A DNA stretch of 39,553 nt from Ruminococcaceae bacterium OttesenSCG-928-D13 (GCA_030266915.1 JAJDIZ010000008.1:1-39553), one strand, 5' to 3'. Shown: positions 1 to 11,019, numbered from the stretch's first letter. Numbers and translations: made by a program. Notes: generated by a model not told the origin, from the sequence alone.

Positions 1-141
1 CGGCGACGGGCAAAAAGCGCGAACAAAATTACCACCGCGAGGTTGAAAAAACTCGGAAAACATGGTAATCTGGTTAAGGTTTCAATGCCATTGCCCGCGT
101 GAAACCCGTCTGGCAGTGAATTCATCCAAAACCGAATACAC

Positions 142-216
142 GCCTCCATAGTTAAATGGATATAACGGTCCCCTCCTAAGGGACAATTATAGGTTCGATT
201 CCTATTGGGGGTACCA
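142..216 (+). tRNA. tRNA-Arg (anticodon CCT)
   Basis: Cloverleaf readable: acceptor GCCTCCA/TGGGGGT, anticodon arm GTCCC-CTCCTAA-GGGAC, T-arm GGTTCGATTCC, encoded 3' CCA. Confidence 0.95.
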
Positions 217-253
217 AAAACGCCATAAAATCGAGAGATTTTTGGCGTTTTTT
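216..253 (+). terminator. Rho-independent terminator after tRNA
   Basis: aaaacgccataaaatcgagagatttttggcgtttttt: stem followed by T run. Confidence 0.8.
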
Positions 254-368
254 CTTTTGAAACAGGAAGAACTACACAGAATTCACTTTCGTTCATTTAC
301 ACAAGGAAAATCCGGTAATTGACGCAGACCCTCCCCGCAGCGCACAGAACATCCCCCCGCCGGAACGG

Positions 369-1628
369 TTAAGCCTCCCCTCCGGCATTGGTCCAGCTCT
401 CCAGCTCCACCACCCGGCCGCCTGCAAGGCGGGATTTCTCGGCAGCGAAGGCCATGGCGTGCCCGGCCAGGGAGAGGCGGGCGTCCACCTCCGGGTGCCC
501 GGCCGGATCGCGCAGGGCGGTGCAGAAGTGGGCCATGATGCGCTCGTCGCCGCCTGCGTGGGTGGTTGGCGGCGCCTGCACCTGCACCCTGTCCACCTGG
601 CCGCTGCCAAAGTCCCGCACAAGGAAGGCGTTGTCCTCAAGGCGGCCCTCTATCTCCCCCAGGGTGCCCATGATCTTGGTTTGGCGGCTGATGTCGGCGG
701 AGAAAGCCGAGGCGGTGAAGGTGACGGTCAGGCCGTCCTCGTAGGCCATCATCACGCTCTGACGGTCGGGCACATCGTTATCGCAGTGGTAGACGCAGCG
801 GTTGTAGGCGCTGTCCTCCAGCATCTCGCCCAGCGGCCGGCCGGTGGTGTGTTCCAGTATCCCGCGGAAGGGCGCGTAGGTATCCCGCGCCTCGTAGTAA
901 TGGTAGGCCGAAAAATTGCAGTTTTTATTAAGCGGACATTCGCTGCATCGCGCCGCCGCGCCGGGCGGCGCGTTTTGCGCGGTGAAGAAGGACAGACTGC
1001 CAAAGGAGGACAGCCGCGCGCAGCGTTTGCCCAGCAGGAAGTTGAGGATGTCCATGTCGTGGCTGCACTTGGCCACAATCATCGGTGTGCTTTGGGCACT
1101 GTTGCGCCAGTTGCCGCGCACATAGCTGTGGGCAAAGTGCCAGTTGCCGATGTTTTCCAGATGGTGCACCGCCCGGGTGTCGCCGATGCGCCCGCCATCG
1201 ATGACCGCCTTGACCGCCCGGTAAAAGGGGGTGTAGCGCAGCACATGGCACACCATCAGCAGGCGGTTTGCCGCCTCGGCGGCCTGCACCATGGCAAGGC
1301 TTTTCTCGTAGGTTTCGGCCATCGGCTTCTCGCACAGCACATGCAGGCCGCTTCGCAGCCCCGCCAGCACCGGCTCGTAGTGCTGCCGGTCCTGCGTGGC
1401 CACAATCACGCCGTCCGCCTCAATGCCCGCCGCCAGCAGGTCCGGCCAGTCGGCGAAACAGCTTTCCGGCGCCAGGCCGTGGGCCTCGGCAAAGGCGTTG
1501 CGCCGGGCCTCGTTTGGCTCCGCCACCCCCACAAAGGCCACCTCCTGGGGGTATTTCAGGGCGTAGGGCGCGTAGCAGTGAGCGCCGCGCTCCCCGGCGC
1601 CAATCAGCAGCAATTTCAGTTGCTCCAC
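369..1628 (-). CDS. Gfo/Idh/MocA family oxidoreductase
   Basis: N-terminal Rossmann GAGERG, CEKPMAET motif, linked to sugar ABC genes. Confidence 0.9.
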   Translation of the reverse strand: MEQLKLLLIGAGERGAHCYAPYALKYPQEVAFVGVAEPNEARRNAFAEAHGLAPESCFADWPDLLAAGIEADGVIVATQDRQHYEPVLAGLRSGLHVLCEKPMAETYEKSLAMVQAAEAANRLLMVCHVLRYTPFYRAVKAVIDGGRIGDTRAVHHLENIGNWHFAHSYVRGNWRNSAQSTPMIVAKCSHDMDILNFLLGKRCARLSSFGSLSFFTAQNAPPGAAARCSECPLNKNCNFSAYHYYEARDTYAPFRGILEHTTGRPLGEMLEDSAYNRCVYHCDNDVPDRQSVMMAYEDGLTVTFTASAFSADISRQTKIMGTLGEIEGRLEDNAFLVRDFGSGQVDRVQVQAPPTTHAGGDERIMAHFCTALRDPAGHPEVDARLSLAGHAMAFAAEKSRLAGGRVVELESWTNAGGEA

Positions 1629-1637
1629 TATATCTCC

Positions 1638-2459
1638 CTATCCTTTCACAGCCCCGGCCGTCATGCCGGAGATGATGTACTTCTGCCCCATCAGGTAAAC
1701 CACGATGATGGGAATAATAATAATCATCATCATGGCGCACACCAGGTTCCAGCTGCGCTGGAAGGTGCCAAACACGCTGTAGATCATCGTTGTCATGGGC
1801 ATTTTTGCCGAATCATTGATGATGTAAAACGGGGTGATGAAATCGTTCCAGGCGCTCATGAAGTTGAGGATGCCCACGGTGACCGTCACCGGCTTGAGCA
1901 GCGGGAACACCACGCTGAAAAACAGCCTTAATGCGCTGCATCCGTCAATGACGGCGGCCTCGTCCAGCTCGCGCGGCACCGTGGAGATGAAGCCGTGGTA
2001 GAGGAACATGGTCAGCGGCAGCACCAGGGCCGAGTAGAGTAAAATCAGCCCAAGGCGGGTGCCCATCAGGTGCAGCTTTTGCAGCACCTGAATGGCGGGC
2101 ACCATGTTCAGCGGGGCCACCAACCCGATGAGAAAATAGAAGTAGGCGGCCCGCATACCCTTTGTGCGGCGGCGCGACATGACAAAGGCCCCCATGGAGG
2201 CGCCGAAGATGGAGATGGCAACGGTGGACACCGCCACCATCAGGCTGTTGACGAAAGCCCCGAGGATATTGGTTTGCCGGGCCACCTGGGTGTAGTTCTC
2301 CCAGTGCAGCGCCTCGGGCAGGCTCAGCTGCATGGTCACGGCCTCGCCCTGGCTTTTCAGCGAGTTGAGCAGGATGATGACCAGCGGCACCAGCACAATG
2401 ACGGTGAGCAGCCACAGCACTGCCGCCACCAGCAGGTCACCAATTTTTCGTCGGGTCAT
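1638..2459 (-). CDS. Carbohydrate ABC transporter permease (MalG-like)
   Basis: Multi-TM protein with EAAxIDGCSALRLFFSVVFPLLKP permease (EAA) loop. Confidence 0.92.
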   Translation of the reverse strand: MTRRKIGDLLVAAVLWLLTVIVLVPLVIILLNSLKSQGEAVTMQLSLPEALHWENYTQVARQTNILGAFVNSLMVAVSTVAISIFGASMGAFVMSRRRTKGMRAAYFYFLIGLVAPLNMVPAIQVLQKLHLMGTRLGLILLYSALVLPLTMFLYHGFISTVPRELDEAAVIDGCSALRLFFSVVFPLLKPVTVTVGILNFMSAWNDFITPFYIINDSAKMPMTTMIYSVFGTFQRSWNLVCAMMMIIIIPIIVVYLMGQKYIISGMTAGAVKG

Positions 2460-2462
2460 GGT

Positions 2463-3326
2463 TTATTCCTCCTTACTCATGGCGCGCAGCATGGAAAAGG
2501 CGATGACGGCCGTGAAGACGAACATCACAAGGCCCATGGCGGTGGAGAAACCGTAGCGGCCGGAGGAATACTCCTTGAAGATGACGGTATTCATCACCTC
2601 GGTGGCGCGGGCCGGGCCGCCGTTGGTCAGCACAAAGACGATGTCGAAGATCTTCAGCCCGGCAATCACGTTGAGGATCACATTGATGGTGATGGAGGGC
2701 ATCAGCTGGGGAATGACGATGCGCCAGAATTTCTGCCAGCCGCCCGCGCCGTCGATGTCGGCGGCCTCCAGATAGTCCTGGGAGATGGATTGCAGCCCGG
2801 CCAGGTAGATAACCATGTTCTGGCCCACCAGCCGCCATACCTCGGTGAAGATGACCGCCCCCATGGCCGTGTCCATCTGGCCCAGCCAGTCCTGGGCAAG
2901 GCCGCCAAGACCGACGGCGGACAAAAAGCCGTTGAGCACCCCGGAGTCCACGTCGAAGATGGACTTGAACACCAGCCCGATGATGAGCGGCGAGAGGGTG
3001 ACCGGGAAGAAGTAGATGGTGCGCAGCAGGTTTTTGGTTTTGAACTTGCGGTCCAGCCCCACAGCCAGCGAGAGGCCCAGCAGGTTCTTCAGCAGGGTGG
3101 TGGAAATGGCGATGACAAAGGTGTTGGCAATCACCAGCAGGTTGCGCTTGTTGGTGAAGATGGCGATGAAATGCTCCAGCCCCACAAAGCGGATGCCGCT
3201 GCCTGCCGCGCTCCAGTTGGTGAAGGAGAGGCCCAGCCCCACAAAGCTGGGCACCATGAAGAACACCGTGTACAACGCCAGCGGGAAGATGAGGAAGGCG
3301 GCGGGGTATACTTTTTTCCGGTTCAT
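2463..3326 (-). CDS. Carbohydrate ABC transporter permease (MalF/UgpA-like)
   Basis: EAADIDGAGGWQKFWRIVIPQLMP EAA loop; multi-TM. Confidence 0.92.
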   Translation of the reverse strand: MNRKKVYPAAFLIFPLALYTVFFMVPSFVGLGLSFTNWSAAGSGIRFVGLEHFIAIFTNKRNLLVIANTFVIAISTTLLKNLLGLSLAVGLDRKFKTKNLLRTIYFFPVTLSPLIIGLVFKSIFDVDSGVLNGFLSAVGLGGLAQDWLGQMDTAMGAVIFTEVWRLVGQNMVIYLAGLQSISQDYLEAADIDGAGGWQKFWRIVIPQLMPSITINVILNVIAGLKIFDIVFVLTNGGPARATEVMNTVIFKEYSSGRYGFSTAMGLVMFVFTAVIAFSMLRAMSKEE

Positions 3327-3411
3327 TGGCTTCCCCTTTCGGGTTCTTGGCGCAGCGATGGCGCGGGCGGTTTGCCCGCGCCATCCTTGCGCTTACTGCT
3401 GTTTATGCGGC

Positions 3412-4761
3412 TCAGAAGCCGGGCATCTCGGCGTCCTTGGCCAGGCTGCGGCGGTGGGTGTCGAACTCCTGCAGCACCTCTTCGGGGCTCAGGGAGCCGA
3501 CGAACATCTCCTGCATCAGCTCGCTGATCTTGCCGCCGTCGTAGAAGTAGACGTAGGCTTCGGGGCCCATGTTGCGCACCGCCACGGCGGCGATGGCCTC
3601 GTTGGCCTTGGTGGGGGTGCCGTTCACGCCCTCGACGGAAGCTTCCATGTAGTCGGTGCGGGCGTCGTAGATCAGCTGGGCAATCTCGGGCCGGGCCATG
3701 AACTCAAAGTACTGCTTGGCCGCCTCCACGTTGTCGCTGCCCGCGTTGATGCAGCGGGTGGTGCCGCCGGCCGTCAGGGTGATGCCGGTGTTGTCGGCCA
3801 GGGGGTTGGGGAACATCGAGAACTTGTCCGGGTCCACCTCGGGCAGGTTCTGCATCAGCTCGTTGGGGTAGGAGGAGTGGATGATGATCATGGCCGCCTC
3901 GCCGGTTGCGATGGCCTCGTAGGATTTGTCGTAGGTGTTGGACAGGTGGTTTTCACCCAGGTAGCCCAGGTCGGCCAGCTCCTTGATCTGCGCCAGGGCG
4001 GTGACAAACTCCGGCACGTCGGCAAAGCCAATCTCGTTGCGGTTCAGCTTGTCCAGCACTTCGGGGTCACGGGCCTGTGCGGCCGGGGCAACACCCTCCA
4101 TCCAGTAGTGGGCATGCCACAGGTCCTTCACAAACTCATAAATAGGCAGCACGCCGTTGTCGTTCAGCACCTTGCAGACGTTCTTGAATTCCTCGTAGTT
4201 GGTGGGAACTTCCAAGTCGTACTGCTCGAACATCTCCGGCTGGTACAGCACGCCGTTGGTGCCGTCCACGCTGCACTGGTTGAAGCCATAGAGGGTGCCG
4301 TCGTAGCTGGAGCCGTCGATGGCCCACTGCTTCATGCTGCCCACCCAGGGCTCGGCGGAAAGGTCGGCCATGGTGCCGGCGGGGTTGAAATCCCGCAGCT
4401 TGGCGCCGGAATTGCTCATGAAGATATCGGTGCCCTCGCCGGTGTTCAGCTTGGATTTGACGATGGTCTGGTACTGGTCGTCGGGGGAAAGCTGGAAGTC
4501 AACGGCGATGCCGGTTTCGGCCGTGAACATCTCGGCAATCTCACGGTCGATATCCTTCACCCAGTTTTGGGAGGCGGCCACGGTGATGGTGCCGCCGGTG
4601 GCAGCCGGGGTGCTCTCGGCCGGGGTGGACACCGGGTCGGCGGTGGACGGGGCGGCCGGGGTGGATTCGGGTGTGCCGCCGCAGCCGGCCAGCAGGGCTG
4701 CCAGCAGCACCACCGCCAGCGCCAGGGCGGACAGGGAACGGATACCGGATTTGCTTTTCAT
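3412..4761 (-). CDS. Extracellular sugar-binding lipoprotein of ABC transporter
   Basis: Signal peptide with LLAGCGG lipobox; start trimmed to MKSKSGIRS with a GGAGG-like RBS; TIMESGAR-like fold features, next to permeases. Confidence 0.9.
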   Translation of the reverse strand: MKSKSGIRSLSALALAVVLLAALLAGCGGTPESTPAAPSTADPVSTPAESTPAATGGTITVAASQNWVKDIDREIAEMFTAETGIAVDFQLSPDDQYQTIVKSKLNTGEGTDIFMSNSGAKLRDFNPAGTMADLSAEPWVGSMKQWAIDGSSYDGTLYGFNQCSVDGTNGVLYQPEMFEQYDLEVPTNYEEFKNVCKVLNDNGVLPIYEFVKDLWHAHYWMEGVAPAAQARDPEVLDKLNRNEIGFADVPEFVTALAQIKELADLGYLGENHLSNTYDKSYEAIATGEAAMIIIHSSYPNELMQNLPEVDPDKFSMFPNPLADNTGITLTAGGTTRCINAGSDNVEAAKQYFEFMARPEIAQLIYDARTDYMEASVEGVNGTPTKANEAIAAVAVRNMGPEAYVYFYDGGKISELMQEMFVGSLSPEEVLQEFDTHRRSLAKDAEMPGF

Positions 4762-4974
4762 GTTATCCTCCTTTTTGGGGCTTCTTTCCTCGGGGCCCGC
4801 AGGTGGCGGCGCCCCGCTTTTACGGCCCCATCGTATCATGCCTTGGTTTTGTGGTAAAGCCACAATACTGCACTCTTGTGTGGACAAAACAATACAGATG
4901 CGGGCAAACTGCTAGAAAGCAAGCCCGATTCGTGCTACAATTCTGGCAACAAGTGATGGCCGGGAGGTGGCGGG

Positions 4975-6795
4975 ATGAAGCGGCAGGGCAAAGGGCGGTT
5001 TGGCTTCCGCAGCATCCAAACCAGCATCTTTTTCTACACCACGGCCATTGGGGCGCTGGTGGTGCTGGGCGCGGTGGCGCTGTACCTTTTCACCACCGCA
5101 AACACCCTGCGGAACAACTACATCCTCACCTCCAACCAGATGGCCAAGCTGCTCAGCAGCCGCATGGACACCACGATGCGCCAGCTGGACACCCTCCAGG
5201 CCCGGATTCTGGAATCCGACCGGGTGCGGGAATATGCCTTCAGCGATTTTGCGGACAACAGTGACCGGAACGTGCTCTACACCAGGCAGAGCCTGTTCGA
5301 ACGCGAGATTTTCACCATCGCGGGCTACGACTACCCCTTCCACCACCTCAGCATCCTCACCGAGGATGGCGCCCTGCTGCACTTTGGGCGGCAGTTCAGC
5401 TTCGAGCAGCTGGACACCCTGCCCGAAAGCTGGCAGGCCTACCGCGACGCGGTGTTTGCCCGCCGCGGCAGCAAGGTGCTGGTGCCCCTGCCCGGCGCCA
5501 AGCTCTACGAGGGCGGCGAGGCGGTTGCCATCAGCCGGGGCTTTTCCCGATACCCCCTAAACGAACCCAAGGCGCTGATGGAGATCCAGCTGGACTATGC
5601 CAGCCTGGAGTCTGCCATCAGCGCCACGGTACTGTCCTATCAAAACGCCTCCAGCCGCATCATCATCTACGATGCGGACGGCCAGCCGGTCTACCCGCTG
5701 GGAATGGATGGGGATTCCCTTGCCCACTACACCACCGCCCGGGTGGACAGCCGGGTGAAAAACCCCAACAGCGGCCAGGCGGAACTGGTGTGCAAGTACC
5801 CCTCGGACTACACCGGCTGGACGGTGGCGGTGGTGACACCCTTCGCCGCCACCACCGCCGGGCTCAGCCAGTACCTGTGGGGGGCGGTTCTGGTGGGCTG
5901 CGGGGCCATTCTGCTGGCCCTGCTGCTGGCCTACAAGGTGGCCAAAACCATCTCTGCCCCCATCATCTCCATTAAGGAAAGCCTGCAATCGGTGGATATC
6001 ACCACCCTCAGCGCCCCGGTGGGCCGGCCCATCGAAACGCGCTACAACGAGCTGGAGCTGCTGCAAAGCGCGGTGGGCGAGATGCAAACCAAGCTGGACG
6101 CCTCGCTGAACGACTACGTGCAGATGCGCGCCCTGTCCATCCAGTCGCGGCTGCTGGCGCTGCAAAGCCAGATGGACCCCCATTTCCTCTACAACACCCT
6201 GGCCATCATGGCCATACTGGCCGAGGAGCACGGCGACGATGACGTGGCCGCCATGTGCCGCCGGCTGGTGGCAATGCTGCGCTATATCTCCACCGAGCGC
6301 GAAGCCACCACCCTGGGGCAGGAGCTGGAGCACACCCGCCAGTATGCCGAGCTCATCCACATCCGCTTTGGGAACGCCGTGCAGATCGCCTACGACGTCA
6401 ACGAATCCCTGTATGGGATATCCATGCCGCCGATGATTGTGCAGCCGCTGGTGGAGAACAGCGTGAAATACGCGCGCAGCAACACCCGCCCCTCGCAGGT
6501 GCGGGTGGCGGCTTACAGCGACGGGGAGCGCTGGTATGTGGAGGTGGCCGACAATGGCGACGGCTTCTCCGAGCAGGCCCTCCGCGATTTTGGCAGCAAG
6601 GTGGACAGCGCGGCCGACCGGGGCCGCATTCAGCAACAGGCAAGCGGGGTGGGGCTGGCCAACATCTACCGGCGGCTGCAATTGTTCTACGAGGGCGAGT
6701 TTGAATTCACAATGGAGAACCGGGCGGGCGGGGCCTACATCAAGGTGGGCGGTGCGCTGCCCGGGGGAGGCAGAGCAGATGGAACGCAGGCTTAA
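4975..6795 (+). CDS. YesM-like sensor histidine kinase
   Basis: Two TM segments flanking an extracellular domain; LQSQMDPHFLYNTL His_kinase motif; HATPase motifs. Confidence 0.93.
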   Translation: MKRQGKGRFGFRSIQTSIFFYTTAIGALVVLGAVALYLFTTANTLRNNYILTSNQMAKLLSSRMDTTMRQLDTLQARILESDRVREYAFSDFADNSDRNVLYTRQSLFEREIFTIAGYDYPFHHLSILTEDGALLHFGRQFSFEQLDTLPESWQAYRDAVFARRGSKVLVPLPGAKLYEGGEAVAISRGFSRYPLNEPKALMEIQLDYASLESAISATVLSYQNASSRIIIYDADGQPVYPLGMDGDSLAHYTTARVDSRVKNPNSGQAELVCKYPSDYTGWTVAVVTPFAATTAGLSQYLWGAVLVGCGAILLALLLAYKVAKTISAPIISIKESLQSVDITTLSAPVGRPIETRYNELELLQSAVGEMQTKLDASLNDYVQMRALSIQSRLLALQSQMDPHFLYNTLAIMAILAEEHGDDDVAAMCRRLVAMLRYISTEREATTLGQELEHTRQYAELIHIRFGNAVQIAYDVNESLYGISMPPMIVQPLVENSVKYARSNTRPSQVRVAAYSDGERWYVEVADNGDGFSEQALRDFGSKVDSAADRGRIQQQASGVGLANIYRRLQLFYEGEFEFTMENRAGGAYIKVGGALPGGGRADGTQA

Positions 6796-7591
6796 TGTGG
6801 TGGTGGTGGAGGATGAACCCATCATCCTGCGCTATGTGGCTAAAAAGCTGGAGGAGCAGGACCCGGACCTGCATGTGGCACTGGCCGTCGACGACCCCCA
6901 GGCCGCCCTGGCCCACATGCTGGCCCAGCCGCCGGACATCCTGTTCACCGACATTGAGATGCCCGGCATGAGTGGGCTGGATTTGATAAGGCAGGTGCGC
7001 GGGCACTACCCCCTGCTGCCGGTGGTCATCCTCAGCGGCTACTCAAACTTTGCCTACGCCCAGGCGGCCCTGCGCTACGGCGTGTTTGACTACCTGCTCA
7101 AGCCGGTGGAATCCGCCGACCTGAAGGCCGCGCTGGAGCGCACGCGGGCCGTCATCATGGAGCAGCGGGGGCTGGAGGCGATAAGAACCCAGCGCCTGGC
7201 GGAAAGCCAGGCCGAGCAGCAGCCCCTGATGGACCGGCGGGAGCAGAGCGGCATCACCGGGCAGATTGAGCAGTACATGGCTACCCATTTCAACCAGCCC
7301 CTCACCATCGCCGACATCGCGGCGCATTTCAGCTACTCCCCCACCTATGTCAATCGGCTGTTCAAGCGGCAGTACGGCGTCTCCCCCATCCAGTATCAGA
7401 TCACCCTGCGCATCGACAAGGCCAAGGCATTGCTGCGGGAGTTCCCCAAGGCCAGCATCAAGGACATCGCCGCCGCCGTGGGCTACGACGACGCCCGCTA
7501 CTTCAGCCGGGTATTCCGCCTCAGCGAGGGGCTTTCTCCCAGTGAGTACGCCGAGCAAAACCACACAGCGGCCCGGCCTAATGGCGGATAG
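6779..7591 (+). CDS. YesN-like response regulator, AraC-type HTH
   Basis: Receiver VVVEDEP...FTDIEMPGMSGLD plus C-terminal AraC HTH (YVNRLFKRQYGVSPIQYQITLRI); overlaps kinase stop by 17 nt. Confidence 0.93.
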   Translation: MERRLNVVVVEDEPIILRYVAKKLEEQDPDLHVALAVDDPQAALAHMLAQPPDILFTDIEMPGMSGLDLIRQVRGHYPLLPVVILSGYSNFAYAQAALRYGVFDYLLKPVESADLKAALERTRAVIMEQRGLEAIRTQRLAESQAEQQPLMDRREQSGITGQIEQYMATHFNQPLTIADIAAHFSYSPTYVNRLFKRQYGVSPIQYQITLRIDKAKALLREFPKASIKDIAAAVGYDDARYFSRVFRLSEGLSPSEYAEQNHTAARPNGG

Positions 7592-7670
7592 GGCCGCCGA
7601 CTTCATGGCCGTGCGCCAGAAATCACTTTACCAGAAAGCTGTTGTTCTTTTGCTAAAGCTCTTAATCTCA

Positions 7671-7693
7671 CCCGCATAGCAGGCGGGTTTTTG
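7671..7693 (+). terminator. Terminator of the two-component operon
   Basis: CCCGC-atagcag-GCGGG then TTTTT. Confidence 0.7.
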
Positions 7694-7735
7694 TATCCCT
7701 CGCTTCGCGAGCGATACCTGCTAAAGACAGACACA

Positions 7736-7769
7736 AAAAATGCGCCGCCCAGATTCTGGGCGGCGCACT
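7736..7769 (-). terminator. Terminator of the oligopeptide ABC operon
   Basis: Minus strand tgcgccgcccagaatctgggcggcgcattttttg: long stem plus T run. Confidence 0.85.
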
Positions 7770-7791
7770 GAACCCAAAAAGCCGCAAAAAA

Positions 7792-8802
7792 CTACTTCAC
7801 ATTGCCAAGCTCTGATTTGCGGTGACAGGCTACAAAGTGGCCTGCCACTGTCTCCTCAAAGGCGGGCACCTCGGTTTTGCAGCGCTCGATGCAATACTTG
7901 CAGCGCGTGTGGAATTTGCACCCGGCGGGAGGATTGGCCGGAGACGGGATATCCCCTTCCAAAATCACCCGGTTCATTTTGGCATCCGGGTTTGGCACCG
8001 GCACCGCGCTGAGCAGGGCCTGGGTGTAGGGGTGGGTGGGGTTTGCGAACAGTTCCTTGGTGGGAGCCTTCTCCACAAAACCGCCCAGATACATCACCCC
8101 CACGGTGTTGGAGATGTACTCCACCACCGAAAGGTCGTGGGAGATAAAGAGATACCCCAGCTGCCGCTCGCGCTGCAAGTCGCGCATCAGGTTGATGATC
8201 TGCGCCTGCACGCTCACATCCAGCGCGCTGACCGGCTCGTCCGCCACCACCAAGTGGGGGTTGAGAGCCAGGGCCCGGGCGATGCATATACGCTGCCGCT
8301 GGCCGCCGGAGAACTCGTGGGGGTAGCGGTCATACTGGTAGGGACGCAGCTCGCAGCTCTCCATAACCTTGAGCACATAGTCGCGGTACTCTTCCTTGGG
8401 CACCAGGTTGTGCTCCCGCACCGCCTCGCCGATGATCTCGCCAATGGGCAGGCGCGGGTCCAGAGAGGAGTAGGGGTCCTGGAAGATGATCTGCATCTGC
8501 GGGCGGATGGTGCGCAGCTCACGCTTTTTCAGCGCAAAGACGTCCCGCCCTTCAATGATGGAGCTGCCTGCGGTGGGCTCGGTGAGGCGCAGCACGGTGC
8601 GGCCCACGGTGGTTTTGCCGCTGCCGCTCTCGCCCACTAGGCCAAAGGTTTCACCCCGCTTGATGGTGAAGGATACACCGTCCACAGCGCGCACATGGCC
8701 CACGGTGCGCTGGAACACCCCCGATTTAATCGGAAAATACTTTTTGAGGTCGGTGACCTCCAGCAGGTTCTCGGAAGCGGTGTTTGCCATCGTTTCAGCC
8801 AT
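7792..8802 (-). CDS. Oligopeptide/dipeptide ABC transporter ATP-binding protein (OppF/DppF-like)
   Basis: Walker [15 protein letters not shown]-type FSGGQRQR, C-terminal Cys-rich oligo_HPY region. Confidence 0.93.
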   Translation of the reverse strand: MAETMANTASENLLEVTDLKKYFPIKSGVFQRTVGHVRAVDGVSFTIKRGETFGLVGESGSGKTTVGRTVLRLTEPTAGSSIIEGRDVFALKKRELRTIRPQMQIIFQDPYSSLDPRLPIGEIIGEAVREHNLVPKEEYRDYVLKVMESCELRPYQYDRYPHEFSGGQRQRICIARALALNPHLVVADEPVSALDVSVQAQIINLMRDLQRERQLGYLFISHDLSVVEYISNTVGVMYLGGFVEKAPTKELFANPTHPYTQALLSAVPVPNPDAKMNRVILEGDIPSPANPPAGCKFHTRCKYCIERCKTEVPAFEETVAGHFVACHRKSELGNVK

Positions 8803-9949
8803 TGGTGTCCCCTCCCTTCTGCTGCATGTGCCGGTAACAGGCCACCTTGTGGGTGGGCGACAGGCTGATGAGCGGCGGGTACTTGCCGCGGCACATCTTC
8901 ACGCTGCGGTCGCACCGGTTGCGAAAATAGCAGTAGTCCGGCAGTTCAATGGGGTTTGGCACGTTGCCGGGGATGGAGTAGAGCCGCTCGTCCTCGCCAA
9001 AGGCGGTGGGGCGGCTGTTCATCAGCCCAATGGTGTACGGGTGGCTGGGGTTGTGGAAGATTTCCCTGGCGGTGCCTTCTTCCACCACACGCCCCGCGTA
9101 CATCACCATCACATAGTCGGCCATCTCGGCCACCACCCCAAGGTCGTGGGTGATCAGCATGATGGAGGCGCTGATTTTATCCTTCAAATCGCGCAGCAAA
9201 TCAAGAATCTGGGCCTGGATGGTAACGTCCAGCGCGGTGGTGGGCTCGTCTGCAATGATCAGCTGCGGGTTGCAGGCCAGCGCCATGGCAATGACCACCC
9301 GCTGGCGCATGCCGCCGGAAAGCTCGTGGGGGTACATTTTGTACACGCCCTCGGCGTTGGCAATGCCCACCAGCTCCAGCATCTCCACGCTGCGCTTGGC
9401 CATCTGCTTGGCGCTCAATTTCTCGTCGTTGTGGTACTTCAGCACCTCGTCCAGCTGCATGCCCACGCGGAACACCGGGTTCAGGCTGGTCATCGGCTCC
9501 TGGAAGATCATGGTGATCTCCTCGCCGCGGATTTTGTTCATCACCCCAACCGGTGCTTTGGCCAGGTTTACCACCCGGTTTTTCTTCTGGTCGTTAAAGC
9601 GCAGCTCGCCGCCGGCAATCTGGCCCTGAGGCTCCTGCAAAAGGCGCAACACCGACAAACTGGTGACACTTTTGCCACAGCCGCTCTCCCCCACAACCCC
9701 CACTGTTTTGCCCCGGGGGATGTTGATGGAAACGCCGTCCACCGCACGCACTGTGCCAATGTCGGTGTAGAAGAAGGTGTGCAGGTCGTCTATCTCCAGC
9801 ACATTGCTTGCGTCGCGCATCGTGGTGAGGTACTCGGCCTCGGAGACGCGGCGCTTGTTGTTGCGATTCAGCTGGCGGAATTTCTTTGCGTTTTGCTTTT
9901 TGATAACGCGCAGCTTTTTCTTGCGATCCTGATCGCTTGGATTTGCCAT
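8795..9949 (-). CDS. Oligopeptide/dipeptide ABC transporter ATP-binding protein (OppD/DppD-like)
   Basis: GESGCGKSV Walker [18 protein letters not shown]; basic N-terminal extension. Confidence 0.93.
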   Translation of the reverse strand: MANPSDQDRKKKLRVIKKQNAKKFRQLNRNNKRRVSEAEYLTTMRDASNVLEIDDLHTFFYTDIGTVRAVDGVSINIPRGKTVGVVGESGCGKSVTSLSVLRLLQEPQGQIAGGELRFNDQKKNRVVNLAKAPVGVMNKIRGEEITMIFQEPMTSLNPVFRVGMQLDEVLKYHNDEKLSAKQMAKRSVEMLELVGIANAEGVYKMYPHELSGGMRQRVVIAMALACNPQLIIADEPTTALDVTIQAQILDLLRDLKDKISASIMLITHDLGVVAEMADYVMVMYAGRVVEEGTAREIFHNPSHPYTIGLMNSRPTAFGEDERLYSIPGNVPNPIELPDYCYFRNRCDRSVKMCRGKYPPLISLSPTHKVACYRHMQQKGGDTNG

Positions 9950-9954
9950 TTACC

Positions 9955-11016
9955 TCACCTGCCTTTCATTTTGGGGTCGGTGGCGTCGCGCAGGCCATCG
10001 CCCACGAAGTTGAACGCCAACACGGTAACCAGGATGCACAGCCCCGGCGGCACCCACAGGTTCGGGAAGTCGCGCATGACGAGGTTGTCATTAACCAGCG
10101 ACACCATGTTGCCCCAGGAGGCAAAGGGCAAGCCCACGCCCACGCCCAGGAAGCTCATGGTGCTCTCCATCAGAATGATGGAGCCCAGGCTGAGGGTGGC
10201 GGTAACAATCAGGTTGGGCAGGGTGTTGGGGATCAGGTGCCGGAAAATCTTGTTCCGGGGACGGATGCCCACCGCGTCGGCCGCCTGCATGAACTCCATC
10301 TCACGCAGTGAGAGGATGCTGCCCCGTACCATGCGGGCCACGGTGGTCCAGAAGATGAGCCCCAGCAGCACCATGGTGACGTAGATTTTGTAGCGCGGGC
10401 TGATGCCCATGCTGATCATCAGGGCGGAGATCAGCAGCATCAGCGGCATGAAGGGGATGGAGGAGATGATGTCCACCAGCCGCATCACGACGCCGTCCAC
10501 CCATTTGCCGTAATAGCCGGCCAGGCCCCCCAGAATGATGCCAAGCACCAGCTCCAGCAGCACCACCACAAAGCCGACAATCAGCGACACCCGGCCGCCG
10601 TACATCAGGCGGGAGAGCATGTCCTGCCCCAGCTTGGTGGTGCCCAGGATGTGCGTCTTGCTGGGCGGAATCATCGACTGGAGGATGGAACTCACCAGCG
10701 CCTCGGAATCGGAATCGGCGCGAAGCTCCTCCCCGGTGTCTTTATCAAAATAGAACTGCTCGGTTTCGCTGTAGGGATAGAACAGCGGCCCCGCAAAACA
10801 GAACAGGAACATGACGACGAGGGCAACAAGGCCAATCACCGCCAGCTTGTTCTGAAAAAAGCGCCGTATGATCATCTGCCACGGGGTAAGGAAGAGTTGG
10901 CCCTCGTCGGTATCCTTATCCTCACGGAAGCTTTCCGGGGCCATGGCCTCTTCCATGCTCCCGTAATCGTCAAACGGCTGCCGGTTTTTCACAGTTGTGT
11001 TATCCATATCTCGCAC
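9955..11016 (-). CDS. Oligopeptide/dipeptide ABC transporter permease (OppC/DppC-like)
   Basis: Six-TM permease with FMQAADAVGIRPRNKIFRHLIPNTLP loop. Confidence 0.93.
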   Translation of the reverse strand: MRDMDNTTVKNRQPFDDYGSMEEAMAPESFREDKDTDEGQLFLTPWQMIIRRFFQNKLAVIGLVALVVMFLFCFAGPLFYPYSETEQFYFDKDTGEELRADSDSEALVSSILQSMIPPSKTHILGTTKLGQDMLSRLMYGGRVSLIVGFVVVLLELVLGIILGGLAGYYGKWVDGVVMRLVDIISSIPFMPLMLLISALMISMGISPRYKIYVTMVLLGLIFWTTVARMVRGSILSLREMEFMQAADAVGIRPRNKIFRHLIPNTLPNLIVTATLSLGSIILMESTMSFLGVGVGLPFASWGNMVSLVNDNLVMRDFPNLWVPPGLCILVTVLAFNFVGDGLRDATDPKMKGR

Positions 11017-11019
11017 CCC

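Noticed and set aside
1-105. Open frame at left edge ending TTARLKKLGKHGNLVKVSMPLPA*
   Set aside because: Too short and cut by the window edge to assign; possible end of a gene next to the tRNA but unsupported.
142-216. tRNA-Arg as integration site of a genomic island
   Set aside because: No integrase and no repeat of the tRNA 3' end was seen in the window.
3016-4857. 613-aa plus-strand ORF
   Set aside because: Antisense shadow of the sugar-binding protein gene.
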